From assembly GCF_002556635.1 (NCBI RefSeq), contig NZ_MWMO01000003.1, forward strand, positions 62,001-126,000: DNA of 64,000 nt. The letters run 5' to 3'. Origin of the DNA: Novosphingobium sp. PC22D. GTDB taxonomy: Bacteria; Pseudomonadota; Alphaproteobacteria; Sphingomonadales; Sphingomonadaceae. The translations under genes were made by a program, and so were the position numbers. This document shows positions 7,698 through 16,893 of this stretch, piece by piece (position 1 is the first letter of the stretch; the number at the start of each line of letters is the position of its first letter). The notes beneath the pieces are model-generated. The model searched no databases and had not been told where the DNA came from. It saw only the letters and a program-made list of their open reading frames with translations.

Positions 7698-9055
7698 TGC
7701 GCGAGCCCGTCGAGCATCGCTTCGAAGGGCGGGAAGCTGGTCGCGATCGGGCGTGTGTCGTCGAGTTCGACACCATGGCGGCTCGCAAGCCCGCAGACCG
7801 CCATCGTCATCGCGATGCGGTGGTCGAGATGGGTCGTGATCGGCCCGTCTGTGCCGCGCAGGGGGTCGCCGCCGGTGCCCTCGATGACAAGGCCGTCCTC
7901 GCGCTCCTCGATCCGCGCGCCTGCCGCGCCGAGCGCGGCGGCCATGGCGGCGAGGCGATCCGATTCCTTGACGCGCAGTTCGTCGAGCCCGCTGGTGACC
8001 GTGCGGCCCTGGGCGAGCGCGGCCGCGACGAAGAGCACCGGAAACTCGTCGATCATGCTCGGCGCGATCGCCGGATCGACCTCGATGCCGCCGAGCGCCG
8101 AATGCCGCACCACGAGATCGGCGACCGGCTCGCCGCCGACGACGCGCGCGTTGGTTTCCTCGATCGATCCGCCCATCTGCCGTAGCAAGCCGATCAGCCC
8201 CGCGCGGGTGGGATTGAGGCCGACGTTCTCGATCACGATATCGCTGCCGGGCACGAGGAGACCGGCGACGAGGAAGAAGGCCGCCGAGGATGGATCGCCG
8301 GGCACTTCGACGTCCTGCGGGCGCAGCTCGGCTTCGCCTTCGAGCGCGATCACGCGCGCGCCGTCGGTATCGGTCTCAGCCGTGAGGCGGGCGCCGAAGC
8401 CGCGCAGCATCCGTTCGGAGTGGTCGCGGGTCGGCACCGGCTCGACGACGGTGGTGATCCCCGGCGTGTTCAAGCCGGCCAGCAGCACCGCGCTCTTGAC
8501 CTGGGCCGAGGCGACCGGGAGGCGATAGCGGATCGGCACGCCGGGCAGGGCGCCGCGCACCATCAGCGGCAGGGTCTGGCTGCCGTTTGTTCCGGGGCTC
8601 GCCTCGAAGGCCGCTCCCATCAGCGAGAGCGGCTCGATCACGCGGCCCATCGGCCGCTTTGAAAGGCTGGCGTCGCCGATAAAGGTGGTGGTGATCGGGT
8701 GGCTGGCGACAAGGCCCATCAGCAGCCGGGTCGAGGTGCCCGAATTGCCCATGTCGAGCGCGGTCTGCGGTTGCAGCAGCGAGCCCACGCCGACGCCGTG
8801 GACGCGCCATTCGCCTTCATCGAGCCGCTCGACCTCGGCGCCCATCGCGCGCATCGCGGCGGCGGTCGCCAGCACGTCCTCGCCCTCGAGCAGGCCGGTG
8901 ATCCGGCTTTCGCCCACGGCTAGCGCCGAAAGCATGATCGCGCGGTGACTGATCGACTTGTCGCCGGGAACGCGGATGCGGCCCCGCAACGGTCCTGCGG
9001 GCAGAAAGCGGCGCGGGCGCATCGCGGCGGGATCGTGGGCGGTCAAGGCAGGCAC
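7694..9055 (-). CDS. aroA: 3-phosphoshikimate 1-carboxyvinyltransferase (EPSP synthase)
   Basis: 453 residues. Joins shikimate 3-phosphate and phosphoenolpyruvate in the sixth step of the shikimate pathway. Visible signatures are [12 protein letters not shown] near the N-terminus, the PEP-site [15 protein letters not shown], and DHRIAM plus RVKESDRL near the C-terminus. NSGTSTR corresponds to the NxGTxxR region; whether the enzyme is class I or II cannot be settled by eye. The ORF starts with GTG9055; an ATG at residue 12 is an alternative. It overlaps the next gene by ATGA and is divergent from the zinc-ribbon gene at 9229. Confidence 0.94.
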   Translation of the reverse strand: MPALTAHDPAAMRPRRFLPAGPLRGRIRVPGDKSISHRAIMLSALAVGESRITGLLEGEDVLATAAAMRAMGAEVERLDEGEWRVHGVGVGSLLQPQTALDMGNSGTSTRLLMGLVASHPITTTFIGDASLSKRPMGRVIEPLSLMGAAFEASPGTNGSQTLPLMVRGALPGVPIRYRLPVASAQVKSAVLLAGLNTPGITTVVEPVPTRDHSERMLRGFGARLTAETDTDGARVIALEGEAELRPQDVEVPGDPSSAAFFLVAGLLVPGSDIVIENVGLNPTRAGLIGLLRQMGGSIEETNARVVGGEPVADLVVRHSALGGIEVDPAIAPSMIDEFPVLFVAAALAQGRTVTSGLDELRVKESDRLAAMAAALGAAGARIEEREDGLVIEGTGGDPLRGTDGPITTHLDHRIAMTMAVCGLASRHGVELDDTRPIATSFPPFEAMLDGLAQ

Positions 9056-9228
9056 TTTTCCGATTGAGTGGCAAGGGGCGAAAGCGCGCGGCTTTTGACA
9101 GCGCGGGGCGGCTATGGCAAGGCGCGCGCCCGATGGCCCGAGGCTTGATTTCCGAGGGCAGCGTTACCATCACGTTTTTTCTTATCTGACGCGCCGCCTC
9201 TTCGCGGGCGGGACATAGAGGATTTTTC

Positions 9229-9546
9229 ATGGTCAAGCCTGAATGGGGCGCCAAGCACGGCTGCCCGAAATGCGGCACCCGCTTTTACGACCTCGGTAAG
9301 GATGATCCGGTCACCTGCATCGAGTGCGGGCACGAATGGCATCCCGAACCCGTGCTCAAGTCGAAGCAGCCGATTCCCTTCGAGGAAATCGAAAAGAAGA
9401 AGCCGGAGCCCGAGCAGGACGACGATATGGCTGACGACGATCTCGACATCGACGATGACGGCGATTCGCCCGACAACGACGTCGATCTGGGCGGTGACGA
9501 TGATCTCGGCGTGCGCGGCGGCGACGACGAGGACGACGAGAACTGA
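9229..9546 (+). CDS. TIGR02300-family zinc-ribbon protein with acidic tail
   Basis: 105 residues. The N-terminal third is a zinc ribbon with two CxxC pairs (Cys12/Cys15 and Cys30/Cys33) enclosing the FYDL motif. The C-terminal half is extremely acidic (runs such as DDDMADDDLDIDDDGD). This matches the TIGR02300 / FYDLN family, widespread in alphaproteobacteria and of unknown function. The acidic tail could interact with basic proteins or mimic nucleic acid; that is inference. It is divergent from aroA. Confidence 0.85.
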   Translation: MVKPEWGAKHGCPKCGTRFYDLGKDDPVTCIECGHEWHPEPVLKSKQPIPFEEIEKKKPEPEQDDDMADDDLDIDDDGDSPDNDVDLGGDDDLGVRGGDDEDDEN

Positions 9547-9688
9547 GTTGGCGCGATCGTGGAACGCGCAGTTTCGCGATCCGCGCAATTTCCGCTTGCC
9601 AACCCGGAGCGCCGCGACTAGTAGCGCGGCCTCCCGGGTTCAGGCTCGGGACCGCCGGATCTCCCAGGGTCCGGCGCGCGAATGGGAC

Positions 9689-9764
<76 letters not shown>

Positions 9765-9779
9765 TTCGAAATCGGGACG

Positions 9780-9829
9780 GGTGAGATCTGGTCCCCGCCG
9801 ACGCGCTTCGGCCGGGATCAAATCTCACC
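9780..9829 (+). terminator. Inverted repeat after tRNA-Ala, possible terminator
   Basis: A 16-nt arm at 9780-9795 (GGTGAGATCTGGTCCC) pairs with 9814-9829 (GGGATCAAATCTCACC), with one G-U pair and one mismatch and an 18-nt loop. It starts 16 nt after the tRNA. There is no clear U-tract, so a role in tRNA 3' processing or termination is only a suggestion. Confidence 0.35.
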
Positions 9830-9947
9830 ATTAGGTGCGGCTTTCGCGGCCCACCGGTGATATGACAGCACGCTGGCCGACGAGGTTTCGTCCGCCGGCG
9901 TTTTTGGCGTTTACCGGATTTGCGGGGCGCGCGAGTGGAGTGATTTG

Positions 9948-11411
9948 ATGTTCGATACCCTCTCCGATCGTCTCGGCGGCGTATTCGACAAGCTGCGCGG
10001 GCGCGGCGCGCTCAAGGAGCAGGATGTCCGCGATGCCATGCGCGAAGTGCGCATCGCGCTGCTCGAGGCCGACGTGGCGCTGCCGGTGGTGCGGCGCTTC
10101 GTCGATCAGGTCACCGAAAAGGCGGTCGGACAGGAAGTGCTGCGCTCGGTCACGCCGGGCCAGCAGGTCGTCAAGATCGTCAACGACGCGCTGGTCGAAA
10201 TGCTCGGCGGCACCGAGGCGGACCATGCCGAGACCGCCGGGCTCGATCTCAACGCCGCACCGCCCGTCGTGATCATGATGGTCGGCCTCCAGGGCTCGGG
10301 CAAGACAACCACGACCGCCAAGATTGCCAGGCTGCTCAAGGAGAAGCAGGGCAAGAAGGCGATGATGGCCTCGCTCGACGTCAACCGACCGGCGGCGCAG
10401 GAGCAGCTCAAGGTGCTCGGCGAACAGGTCGGCGTCGCGACGCTGCCGATCATCGCCGGTCAGCAGCCGACCGAGATCGCCACGCGCGCGCTCCAGGCGG
10501 CCAAGCTCCAGGCGATCGACGTGCTGCTGCTCGATACCGCCGGCCGGCTCCACGTCGACCAGCAGCTCATGGACGAGATGAAGGCGGTTTCCGCCATCTC
10601 GGCGCCGCGCGAGACGCTGCTGGTGGTCGATTCGCTCACCGGTCAGGACGCGGTCAACGTCGCCCAGTCGTTCACCGCCGAGGTTCCGCTGACCGGTGTC
10701 GTGCTTACGCGCATGGACGGCGATGCGCGCGGCGGCGCGGCGCTCTCGATGCGCGCGGTCACCGGCAAACCGATCAAGTTCGCGGGCACCGGCGAGAAGT
10801 CGGACGCGATCGAGGTCTTCCACCCGAGCCGTGTCGCCAACCGCATCCTCGGCATGGGCGATATCGTCTCGATCGTCGAGAAGGCGGCCGAAAGCGTCAA
10901 GGTCGAGGAGGCCGAGGCGCTCGCCAAGCGCATGGAGCAGGGCAAGTTCGATATGAACGACCTGCGCACCCAGCTTCGCCAGATGCAGAACATGGGCGGC
11001 CTCGGCGCGCTTGCGGGCATGATGCCGGGCATGAAGAAGGCCAAGGCGGCGATGGCGGCCTCGAACATGGACGACAAGGTGCTGCTGCGCATGGACGCGA
11101 TCATCGGCTCGATGACGCCCAAGGAGCGCGCCAATCCCGCGCTGCTCAACGCAAAGCGCAAGATCCGCGTCGCCAAGGGCTCCGGAACGCAGGTCCAGGA
11201 CATCAACAAGCTGCTCAAGATGCACATGGAGATGTCCAAGGCGATGAAGCAGATCAAGAAGATGGGCGGCCTCAAGGGCCTCGCCGCGATGTTCGGCAAG
11301 GGTGGCCTCGACGCCGCCATGCCGGGTCTCGGCGGAGGCGGCGGCCTTCCGGGGCTCGGTGGTCCCGGCGCGGGCGGGCAGCCCGATTTATCGAAGTTTC
11401 TCAAGAAATAA
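9948..11411 (+). CDS. ffh: Signal recognition particle protein Ffh
   Basis: 487 residues, the SRP54 GTPase that binds signal sequences and 4.5S RNA and hands nascent membrane proteins to FtsY. The N domain contains the ALLEADVALPVVR motif. The G domain has P-loop GLQGSGKTTT, then DTAGR, and TRMDGDARGGA. The M domain is methionine-rich and ends in a long Gly/Pro tail finishing SKFLKK. I use ATG9948 with GGAG upstream; a TTG directly before it would add one residue. First gene of the conserved ffh-rpsP-rimM-trmD-rplS block. Confidence 0.96.
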   Translation: MFDTLSDRLGGVFDKLRGRGALKEQDVRDAMREVRIALLEADVALPVVRRFVDQVTEKAVGQEVLRSVTPGQQVVKIVNDALVEMLGGTEADHAETAGLDLNAAPPVVIMMVGLQGSGKTTTTAKIARLLKEKQGKKAMMASLDVNRPAAQEQLKVLGEQVGVATLPIIAGQQPTEIATRALQAAKLQAIDVLLLDTAGRLHVDQQLMDEMKAVSAISAPRETLLVVDSLTGQDAVNVAQSFTAEVPLTGVVLTRMDGDARGGAALSMRAVTGKPIKFAGTGEKSDAIEVFHPSRVANRILGMGDIVSIVEKAAESVKVEEAEALAKRMEQGKFDMNDLRTQLRQMQNMGGLGALAGMMPGMKKAKAAMAASNMDDKVLLRMDAIIGSMTPKERANPALLNAKRKIRVAKGSGTQVQDINKLLKMHMEMSKAMKQIKKMGGLKGLAAMFGKGGLDAAMPGLGGGGGLPGLGGPGAGGQPDLSKFLKK

Positions 11412-11457
11412 TTTCAAATGTCTGATTTAAAACAAAGTTCATAAGGAAGGTAAGAGC

Positions 11458-11925
11458 ATGGCAGTTGCAATTCGTCTCTCGCGCGGTGGCGCGAAGAAGC
11501 GTCCCTATTACCGCGTCGTCGTTGCCGACAGCCGCAGCCCGCGCGACGGCAACTATCTCGAGCAGGTGGGCACCTACAACCCGCTGCTCGCCAAGGACGA
11601 CGAGAACCGCGTCAAGCTGACCGAGGACCGCGTGCGCTACTGGCTCGGCGTCGGCGCGCAGCCGACCGATCGCGTCGCCCGCATGCTCGATGCCGCGGGC
11701 ATCAAGGAGCGCGCCGCGACCAACAATCCGCAGAAGGGCGAGCCGGGCCAGAAGGCCAAGGACCGCGCCGAGGAGCGTGCCGAGAAGGCTCGCGAGGCCG
11801 AGGAAGCGGCCAACGCTCCCGTCGAGGAAGAAGCCGCTGCTGAAGCTCCGGCCGAAGAGGCTGCGGCCGAAGCGCCTGCGGAGGCTCCCGCCGAAGACGC
11901 CGGTGAAGAGAAGGCCGAGGGCTAA
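11458..11925 (+). CDS. rpsP: 30S ribosomal protein S16 with acidic C-terminal extension
   Basis: 155 residues. The first ~80 are canonical S16 ([25 protein letters not shown], then the YNPL segment). The remainder is a low-complexity Ala/Glu/Pro extension (repeats of [10 protein letters not shown]) that roughly doubles the protein; such tails are common on alphaproteobacterial S16 and probably disordered. A good AAGGAAGG precedes the ATG. The 46-nt AT-rich gap after ffh could hold an extra promoter. Confidence 0.95.
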   Translation: MAVAIRLSRGGAKKRPYYRVVVADSRSPRDGNYLEQVGTYNPLLAKDDENRVKLTEDRVRYWLGVGAQPTDRVARMLDAAGIKERAATNNPQKGEPGQKAKDRAEERAEKAREAEEAANAPVEEEAAAEAPAEEAAAEAPAEAPAEDAGEEKAEG

Positions 11926-11931
11926 GCAGCC

Positions 11932-12450
11932 TTGGCCGCGGCGCCTGCCGCGGACCGGCCCGTCACGCTCGCCGTCGTTACCGGCGCGCATGGCGTGACC
12001 GGCGAGGTCCGCCTCAAGCTGTTCGGAGAAGGCGTGGCCGCGCTGCAGCGCTACCGCGCCTTCAACGATTCGCAGCTCACGCCGAAGAAAATTCGCGACG
12101 ACAACAAGGGCGGGGCGATCGCTCGTTTCGCCGAAGTGACCGACCGCAACGCCGCCGAAGCGCTGCGCGGCACCGAACTGACCGTGCCGCGCTCTGCCAT
12201 GCCCGCGCTCGAGGAAGGCGAGTATTATCACGCCGACCTCATCGGCCTGCCTTGCGTGGACGAGGACGGCACGGCGCTCGGCACGGTGGTCGCGGTGGAG
12301 AACTTCGGCGCGGGCGACGTGCTCGAAATTGAGTGCGCCGAACCCGACGGGAAGGGGCGCCGGAAGCGTTTCATGGTGCCGATGATTCCGGTCGCCGTGC
12401 CCGAATGGGACGCGACCCGGCTCGTTGTCCATTCCGCTTTCGCCGAGTAA
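11932..12450 (+). CDS. rimM: Ribosome maturation factor RimM
   Basis: 172 residues. RimM helps assemble the 30S head around S19. The N-terminal RimM domain (VTGAHGVTGEVRLKLF) and the C-terminal PRC-barrel (EGEYYHADLIGLPCVDEDG, then KRFMVPMIPVAVPEWD) are both clear. The only plausible start is TTG11932, 7 nt after the rpsP stop; the alanine-rich N-terminus has no in-frame ATG or GTG near the domain start. Weak initiation directly behind a highly expressed ribosomal gene probably lowers its output. Confidence 0.92.
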   Translation: MAAAPAADRPVTLAVVTGAHGVTGEVRLKLFGEGVAALQRYRAFNDSQLTPKKIRDDNKGGAIARFAEVTDRNAAEALRGTELTVPRSAMPALEEGEYYHADLIGLPCVDEDGTALGTVVAVENFGAGDVLEIECAEPDGKGRRKRFMVPMIPVAVPEWDATRLVVHSAFAE

Positions 12451-12498
12451 TCGCGCAAGCGGCAGGAACCTCGATCGCGTTCGTCTCGTTGCGGGGGC

Positions 12499-13212
12499 AT
12501 GAGACAGCAGACCCGACCCACCGCCATCGTCGTTGCCGCGGGGCTTGCGGCCGCGTCGTGTTCCCCGCGCGAGCCCGAGCCCGTTCCCAAGCGGCAGGCC
12601 GCCGCACCCACGCGGACCGATGCCCCGGATCGTCCCGAGCCCGCTGCCGCGACGCGTCGTGAAGGCCGGATCGAACTGGGCGGCGAATGTCGCGTGCTGC
12701 ACACGCCCGACGGCAAGCGCTACGCACTCGGTGGCAACGTTCCGTTCGACACCGGAAAGTATGTTCGCGTCGAGGGTACGATCAGCGAGGCCGGCTTCTG
12801 CATGGAGGGAGACGGCACGATCGAGGTCGCGCGGATATCCCTTGCGGATCCGCCCGCGCGCGACCGCGATCCCGCGCGTGCCGGGGGCCTGGCGGTGACC
12901 GGCGATTACGTGCGGGGCGAGTGGGTGGCCAAGGGCGCGGATGCTGATTGCGGTCATCCCGATTTCGCGATCGCGCCCAACGCGAACGGCATGAACATCA
13001 TCAAGGCCCGCGTCTCCGGGACGCCGCAGACCGGCGCGGTCGATGTCGGCGCCTCGCCCGCGCTGCAGTGGGACGATCCGCTACCCGCCCTGCCGATCGA
13101 GACACGCGGACCCGACGGCCTCGCGGTCATGCCTCCGACGGGAAACGCCAAGGTCACTCTGGCGGGCCACCCCGTCGAAGGCGACGGCATCGTTTTCGTC
13201 CGCTGCGCCTGA
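12499..13212 (+). CDS. Predicted lipoprotein with DUF5818-like domain
   Basis: 237 residues. The signal ends at a lipobox with Cys21 (AAASC), followed by a proline-rich linker. Residues ~55-115 resemble a DUF5818-type small beta domain (GECRVLHTPDGKRYALGG, then VRVEGTISEAGFCMEGDGTIEV). The second half has a further Cys-containing domain that I cannot place. The gene sits between rimM and trmD, which are normally adjacent, with 48 nt before and 130 nt after it. Envelope location is predicted; function is unknown. Confidence 0.6.
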   Translation: MRQQTRPTAIVVAAGLAAASCSPREPEPVPKRQAAAPTRTDAPDRPEPAAATRREGRIELGGECRVLHTPDGKRYALGGNVPFDTGKYVRVEGTISEAGFCMEGDGTIEVARISLADPPARDRDPARAGGLAVTGDYVRGEWVAKGADADCGHPDFAIAPNANGMNIIKARVSGTPQTGAVDVGASPALQWDDPLPALPIETRGPDGLAVMPPTGNAKVTLAGHPVEGDGIVFVRCA

Positions 13213-13342
13213 GGCGATGATGGTCGGTCGTTCGCTGGCGGCTCCAGGCGACTAGCCAGATCGGTCCGCGCTGCTTATCGCGGACGATCTCGCCGCCGAT
13301 CGCGCGATGTTTCTCCCTGACGATATCCGCAAAGAGCCCTGA

Positions 13343-14089
13343 ATGCCGTTCGCCGCCACCGTCCTGACACTTTATCCCGAGATGTTTCCCGGTCCGCTGG
13401 GCGTGTCGCTGGCCGGGCGCGCGCTGGGCGAGGGGACTTGGTCGCTCGATACGGTGCAGATCCGCGATTTTGCGAGGGACAAACACCGTACCGTCGACGG
13501 TACGCCGGCGGGCGGCGGCGCCGGGATGGTGCTCAAGGCGGACGTGCTCGCGGCCGCGATCGACCATGCGCGGGCGGCACGTCCGGATTGCCCGGTGCTT
13601 GCCATGACTCCGCGCGGAAAGCCTCTCTCGCAGGCGCGTGTGCGCTCGCTGGCGGCAGGCCCGGGCGTCACCGTGCTGTGCGGCCGTTTCGAGGGTTTCG
13701 ACGAGCGCATCTTCGCCGGGCGCGGGGTCGAGGAGGTCAGCGTCGGCGACATCGTGCTCTCGGGCGGGGAACCGGCTGCACTGATGCTGCTTGACGCTTG
13801 CATTCGGCTGCTTCCCGGCGTAATGGGCGCGGCTTCAAGCGGGTCGGAAGAATCGTTCGAGGACGGTCTTCTGGAATACCCGCACTATACCCGACCTGTC
13901 GAATGGGAAGGGCGCACGATCCCTGAAGTGCTGCGATCGGGGGATCATGCGAAGATAGCCGCCTGGCGCAAGCATCAGGCGGAGATCGATACTCGGTCAC
14001 GCAGGCCGGACCTTTGGGAGCGCCACGTCGGCGCTCGGGCCCAGTCTGCCTCTGGCGCGCGGCAGGAAACGAAGGACCAGGACCAATGA
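13343..14089 (+). CDS. trmD: tRNA (guanine37-N1)-methyltransferase
   Basis: 248 residues. SPOUT-class enzyme that makes m1G37 in tRNAs reading CNN codons and prevents +1 frameshifting. Visible are the N-terminal [13 protein letters not shown], the knot-forming GRFEGFDER and [19 protein letters not shown], and the [12 protein letters not shown] segment. The last ~20 residues are a lineage-specific tail. The stop overlaps the rplS start by ATGA, so the two are coupled. Confidence 0.95.
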   Translation: MPFAATVLTLYPEMFPGPLGVSLAGRALGEGTWSLDTVQIRDFARDKHRTVDGTPAGGGAGMVLKADVLAAAIDHARAARPDCPVLAMTPRGKPLSQARVRSLAAGPGVTVLCGRFEGFDERIFAGRGVEEVSVGDIVLSGGEPAALMLLDACIRLLPGVMGAASSGSEESFEDGLLEYPHYTRPVEWEGRTIPEVLRSGDHAKIAAWRKHQAEIDTRSRRPDLWERHVGARAQSASGARQETKDQDQ

Positions 14090-14460
14090 ACCTGATTCAG
14101 CAGATCGAGGCCGAGGAAATCGCCAAGGCCGGCAAGGATATTCCGGAATTCCGCCCCGGTGACACCGTGCGTGTCGGCGTGAACATCGTTGAAGGCACCC
14201 GCAGCCGTGTGCAGAACTTCGAAGGCGTGTGCATCGCGCGTTCGAACCGCGGCATGGGCTCGAACTTCACCGTCCGCAAGATCAGCTTCGGCGAGGGCGT
14301 GGAGCGTGTCTTCCCGCTTTACTCGCCGACCATCGATTCGATTACCGTCGTCCGCAAGGGCGTCGTGCGTCGTGCCAAGCTTTACTACTTGCGCGGCCGC
14401 ACCGGTAAACGCGCCCGCATCGCCGAACGGCGCGACAATCGCGCCGGCCAGGAGGGCTGA
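14086..14460 (+). CDS. rplS: 50S ribosomal protein L19
   Basis: 124 residues, full-length L19 at the 30S-50S interface. Conserved [31 protein letters not shown] and the YSPTIDSI and [19 protein letters not shown] segments are present. ATG14086 overlaps the trmD stop. It is the last gene of the ffh-rplS block and is followed by an intrinsic terminator. Confidence 0.96.
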   Translation: MNLIQQIEAEEIAKAGKDIPEFRPGDTVRVGVNIVEGTRSRVQNFEGVCIARSNRGMGSNFTVRKISFGEGVERVFPLYSPTIDSITVVRKGVVRRAKLYYLRGRTGKRARIAERRDNRAGQEG

Positions 14461-14495
14461 AGGCCCACCGCCCGCGAATAGGGTAGAACCATTCG

Positions 14496-14530
14496 AGAGG
14501 CGTCCTGGCACCAGCCGGGGCGCCTCTTTT
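14496..14530 (+). terminator. Intrinsic terminator after rplS
   Basis: A 13-bp stem (14496-14508 with 14515-14527, including two G-U pairs) with a 6-nt loop, followed by TTTT at 14527-14530. It lies 36 nt after the rplS stop. The peptidase gene at 14549 begins only 18 nt further on and so must have its promoter within or before this element, or depend on read-through. Confidence 0.8.
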
Positions 14531-14548
14531 GCTTCCAGGAGCCTGCGC

Positions 14549-16816
14549 TTGTCCTCTCCCTTCCGCACGCGGCTTGCAGCCGTCCTGCTTTGCGCCGCCG
14601 TCACCTGCGCCCCGATCGTCCCCCTCCTTGCCGCCGAGAGCGAGAAGCCTGCCGTGACCCAAGCCTCCGCCCCCGATCTCACCTTCGCGCGCGTCAACGC
14701 CAGCCCCGCGCTCGACGGACCGAGCCCACGCCTGGTCAAGCTCTCGCCCGATGGCCGCTACCTCACGCTGCTGCGCAACCGCGCCGACGACCGCGAGCGC
14801 TACGACTTGTGGGGCTTCGACCGCACCGCAGGCGAATGGACCATGCTCGTCGATTCCGAAAAGCTGGGGACCGGCCGCGAGATCAGCGAGGCCGAGAAGA
14901 TGCAGCGGGAGAGGAAGCGCATCGGCAACCAGAAGGGCATCGTCGCCTACGACTGGGCCGAGGACGGCAAGGCAATCCTCGTACCGCTCGAAGGCGATCT
15001 CTACCTTGCCGGGCTCGACGGAACGGTGAAGCGGCTGACCGACAGCGAGGCGGACGAGCTCAATCCCGAACTTTCGCCCGAAGGCAGCTATCTCTCGTTC
15101 GTGCGCGACGGGCGCTTGTGGATCGGCGCGACGGGCGGCGAAGCCTCGCCGGTCACGCCCGAGGAATCCTCTGACCTGGTGCATTGGGGCGAGGCCGAGT
15201 TCGTCGCGCAGGAGGAAATGGACCGCTCCGAAGGCTACTGGTGGGCGCCCGACGACAGCCGCATCGCGGTGGAGCGGTTCGACGAGGCGCCGGTCGGCGT
15301 CGTCACCCGCACCGCGATCGGCGGCGAGGGGACCAGGACCTATCAGCAGCGCTATCCGGTCGCCGGATCGGACAACGCGCTCGTCTCGCTGTTCGTGATG
15401 AAGCCCGACGGCAGCGGCCGGGTCGAGGTCGATCTCGGCGAGAATCGCGACATCTACCTCGCCCGTGTCGACTGGGCGAAGGACGCGAGTAAGCTCTACG
15501 TCCAGCGTGAGAACCGCGCGCAGACCCGCCTCGACATGCTCGAGGTCGATCCGGCGACCGGAAAGAGCAGGGTGCTCTTCACCGAGGAGTCCGCGAACGA
15601 TGCCTGGATCAACTTGTCGAACGCCTATCGCTTCCTCAAGGACGGCAGCCTCGTGTGGTGGTCCGAGCGCGACGGCTTCGGCCATCTTTACCGCTTCGCC
15701 GACGGCAAGTGGACGCAGCTCACCAAGGGCGCGTGGGTCGTCTCCGATCTGGTCGGCGTCGACGAAGCGGCGGGCCGGCTCTATTTCACCGCCAACCGCG
15801 ACGATCCGCTCGAGATGCAGGTCTATGCCATGCCGCTTGCGGGCGGCGAGCCCGAGCGGCTGACCGAGGCGGGCTGGACCAACGCGGCCAGGATGAGCAA
15901 GGACGGCAAGACGCTGGTCGTCTCGCGCTCGTCCTCGAACCATCCGCCTCAGAGCTATCTCGCCGACGCCGAAGGCAAGCGGCTGACCTGGATCGAGGAA
16001 AACAAGCTCGACGCCTCGCATCCTTATGCGCCCTATCTGCCTAGCCACCGCGCACCGCAGTTCGGCACGATCGAGGCGAAGGACGGCACGGTCCTGCACT
16101 GGAAAATGATCACCCCGCCGCTCGAACCGGGCCGCAAGTATCCGGTGTTCTTCCAGCATTACGGCGGCCCGCACGTGCAGATGGTGACGCACGGTTGGGG
16201 CGGTGCGCTCGAACAGGCGATCGTGGACAAGGGTTATGTCTTCTTCGAGATCGACAACCGGGGCGCGACCAATCGCGGCGTCGACTTCGAAAAGCCCATT
16301 CGCCAGGCGATGGGCTCGGTCGAGGTCGCCGACCAGAAGGCGGGCGCGCTCTACCTCAAATCGCTCGACTTCGTCGATCCCGACCGGATTGCGACCTACG
16401 GCTGGTCCTACGGTGGCTACATGACGCTCAAGATGCTCGAAGCCGATCCGGGGCTTTACGCCGCCGGGATCTCGGGCGCGCCGGTGACGAAGTGGGAGCT
16501 TTACGACACGCATTACACCGAGCGCTACATGGGCGACCCGCGCGAAGTGGGTGACGCCTACAAGGCCTCCGACACGATCCATGATGCCGGCAAGATCGCC
16601 GATCCGCTGCTGATGATCCACGGCATGTCCGACGACAACGTCGTGCTCGACAATTCGGTGGCGATGTTCGCGGCGTTGCAGGCGGCGGGCGTGCCTTTCG
16701 AGATGATGCTCTACCCCGGCTACACCCACCGCGTCAGCGGTCCGGTGATCGGTACGCACGTTTGGGAGACGATCTTCGCCTTCCTCGATCGCAACGGGGT
16801 GACGCCGGCCGAGTGA
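14549..16816 (+). CDS. S9 family peptidase, dipeptidyl peptidase IV-like
   Basis: 755 residues, exported. Signal peptide (RTLAAVLL-type hydrophobic core, cut near LLAAES), then a beta-propeller with the DPPIV N-terminal repeats (ISEAEKMQRERKR, WWAPDDSRIAVERFDEAPV) and a C-terminal alpha/beta-hydrolase domain. The nucleophile is Ser620 in GWSYGGYMT. The acid is in GMSDDNVVLDN and the His in YPGYTHRV. The family removes X-Pro or X-Ala dipeptides, here probably in the periplasm. The start is TTG14549 with AGGAG 7 nt upstream; the longer reading frame upstream overlaps rplS and is not credible. Confidence 0.88.
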   Translation: MSSPFRTRLAAVLLCAAVTCAPIVPLLAAESEKPAVTQASAPDLTFARVNASPALDGPSPRLVKLSPDGRYLTLLRNRADDRERYDLWGFDRTAGEWTMLVDSEKLGTGREISEAEKMQRERKRIGNQKGIVAYDWAEDGKAILVPLEGDLYLAGLDGTVKRLTDSEADELNPELSPEGSYLSFVRDGRLWIGATGGEASPVTPEESSDLVHWGEAEFVAQEEMDRSEGYWWAPDDSRIAVERFDEAPVGVVTRTAIGGEGTRTYQQRYPVAGSDNALVSLFVMKPDGSGRVEVDLGENRDIYLARVDWAKDASKLYVQRENRAQTRLDMLEVDPATGKSRVLFTEESANDAWINLSNAYRFLKDGSLVWWSERDGFGHLYRFADGKWTQLTKGAWVVSDLVGVDEAAGRLYFTANRDDPLEMQVYAMPLAGGEPERLTEAGWTNAARMSKDGKTLVVSRSSSNHPPQSYLADAEGKRLTWIEENKLDASHPYAPYLPSHRAPQFGTIEAKDGTVLHWKMITPPLEPGRKYPVFFQHYGGPHVQMVTHGWGGALEQAIVDKGYVFFEIDNRGATNRGVDFEKPIRQAMGSVEVADQKAGALYLKSLDFVDPDRIATYGWSYGGYMTLKMLEADPGLYAAGISGAPVTKWELYDTHYTERYMGDPREVGDAYKASDTIHDAGKIADPLLMIHGMSDDNVVLDNSVAMFAALQAAGVPFEMMLYPGYTHRVSGPVIGTHVWETIFAFLDRNGVTPAE

Positions 16817-16893
16817 ACGCGCCAAGTTGAAGACTTGCGGTGCGGCGCGGCAGGGCCGCTCGCACCGCGCGATTGTACGATGGAGTGAATGAA

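Noticed and set aside
9831..11225. 464-codon minus-strand frame over ffh
   Set aside because: No family features; ffh on the plus strand is complete.
14342..16825. 827-codon open frame antisense to the DPP IV-like gene
   Set aside because: High-GC shadow frame; composition is Arg/His/Glu/Asp-rich without any domain, while the plus-strand frame has a full S9 peptidase.
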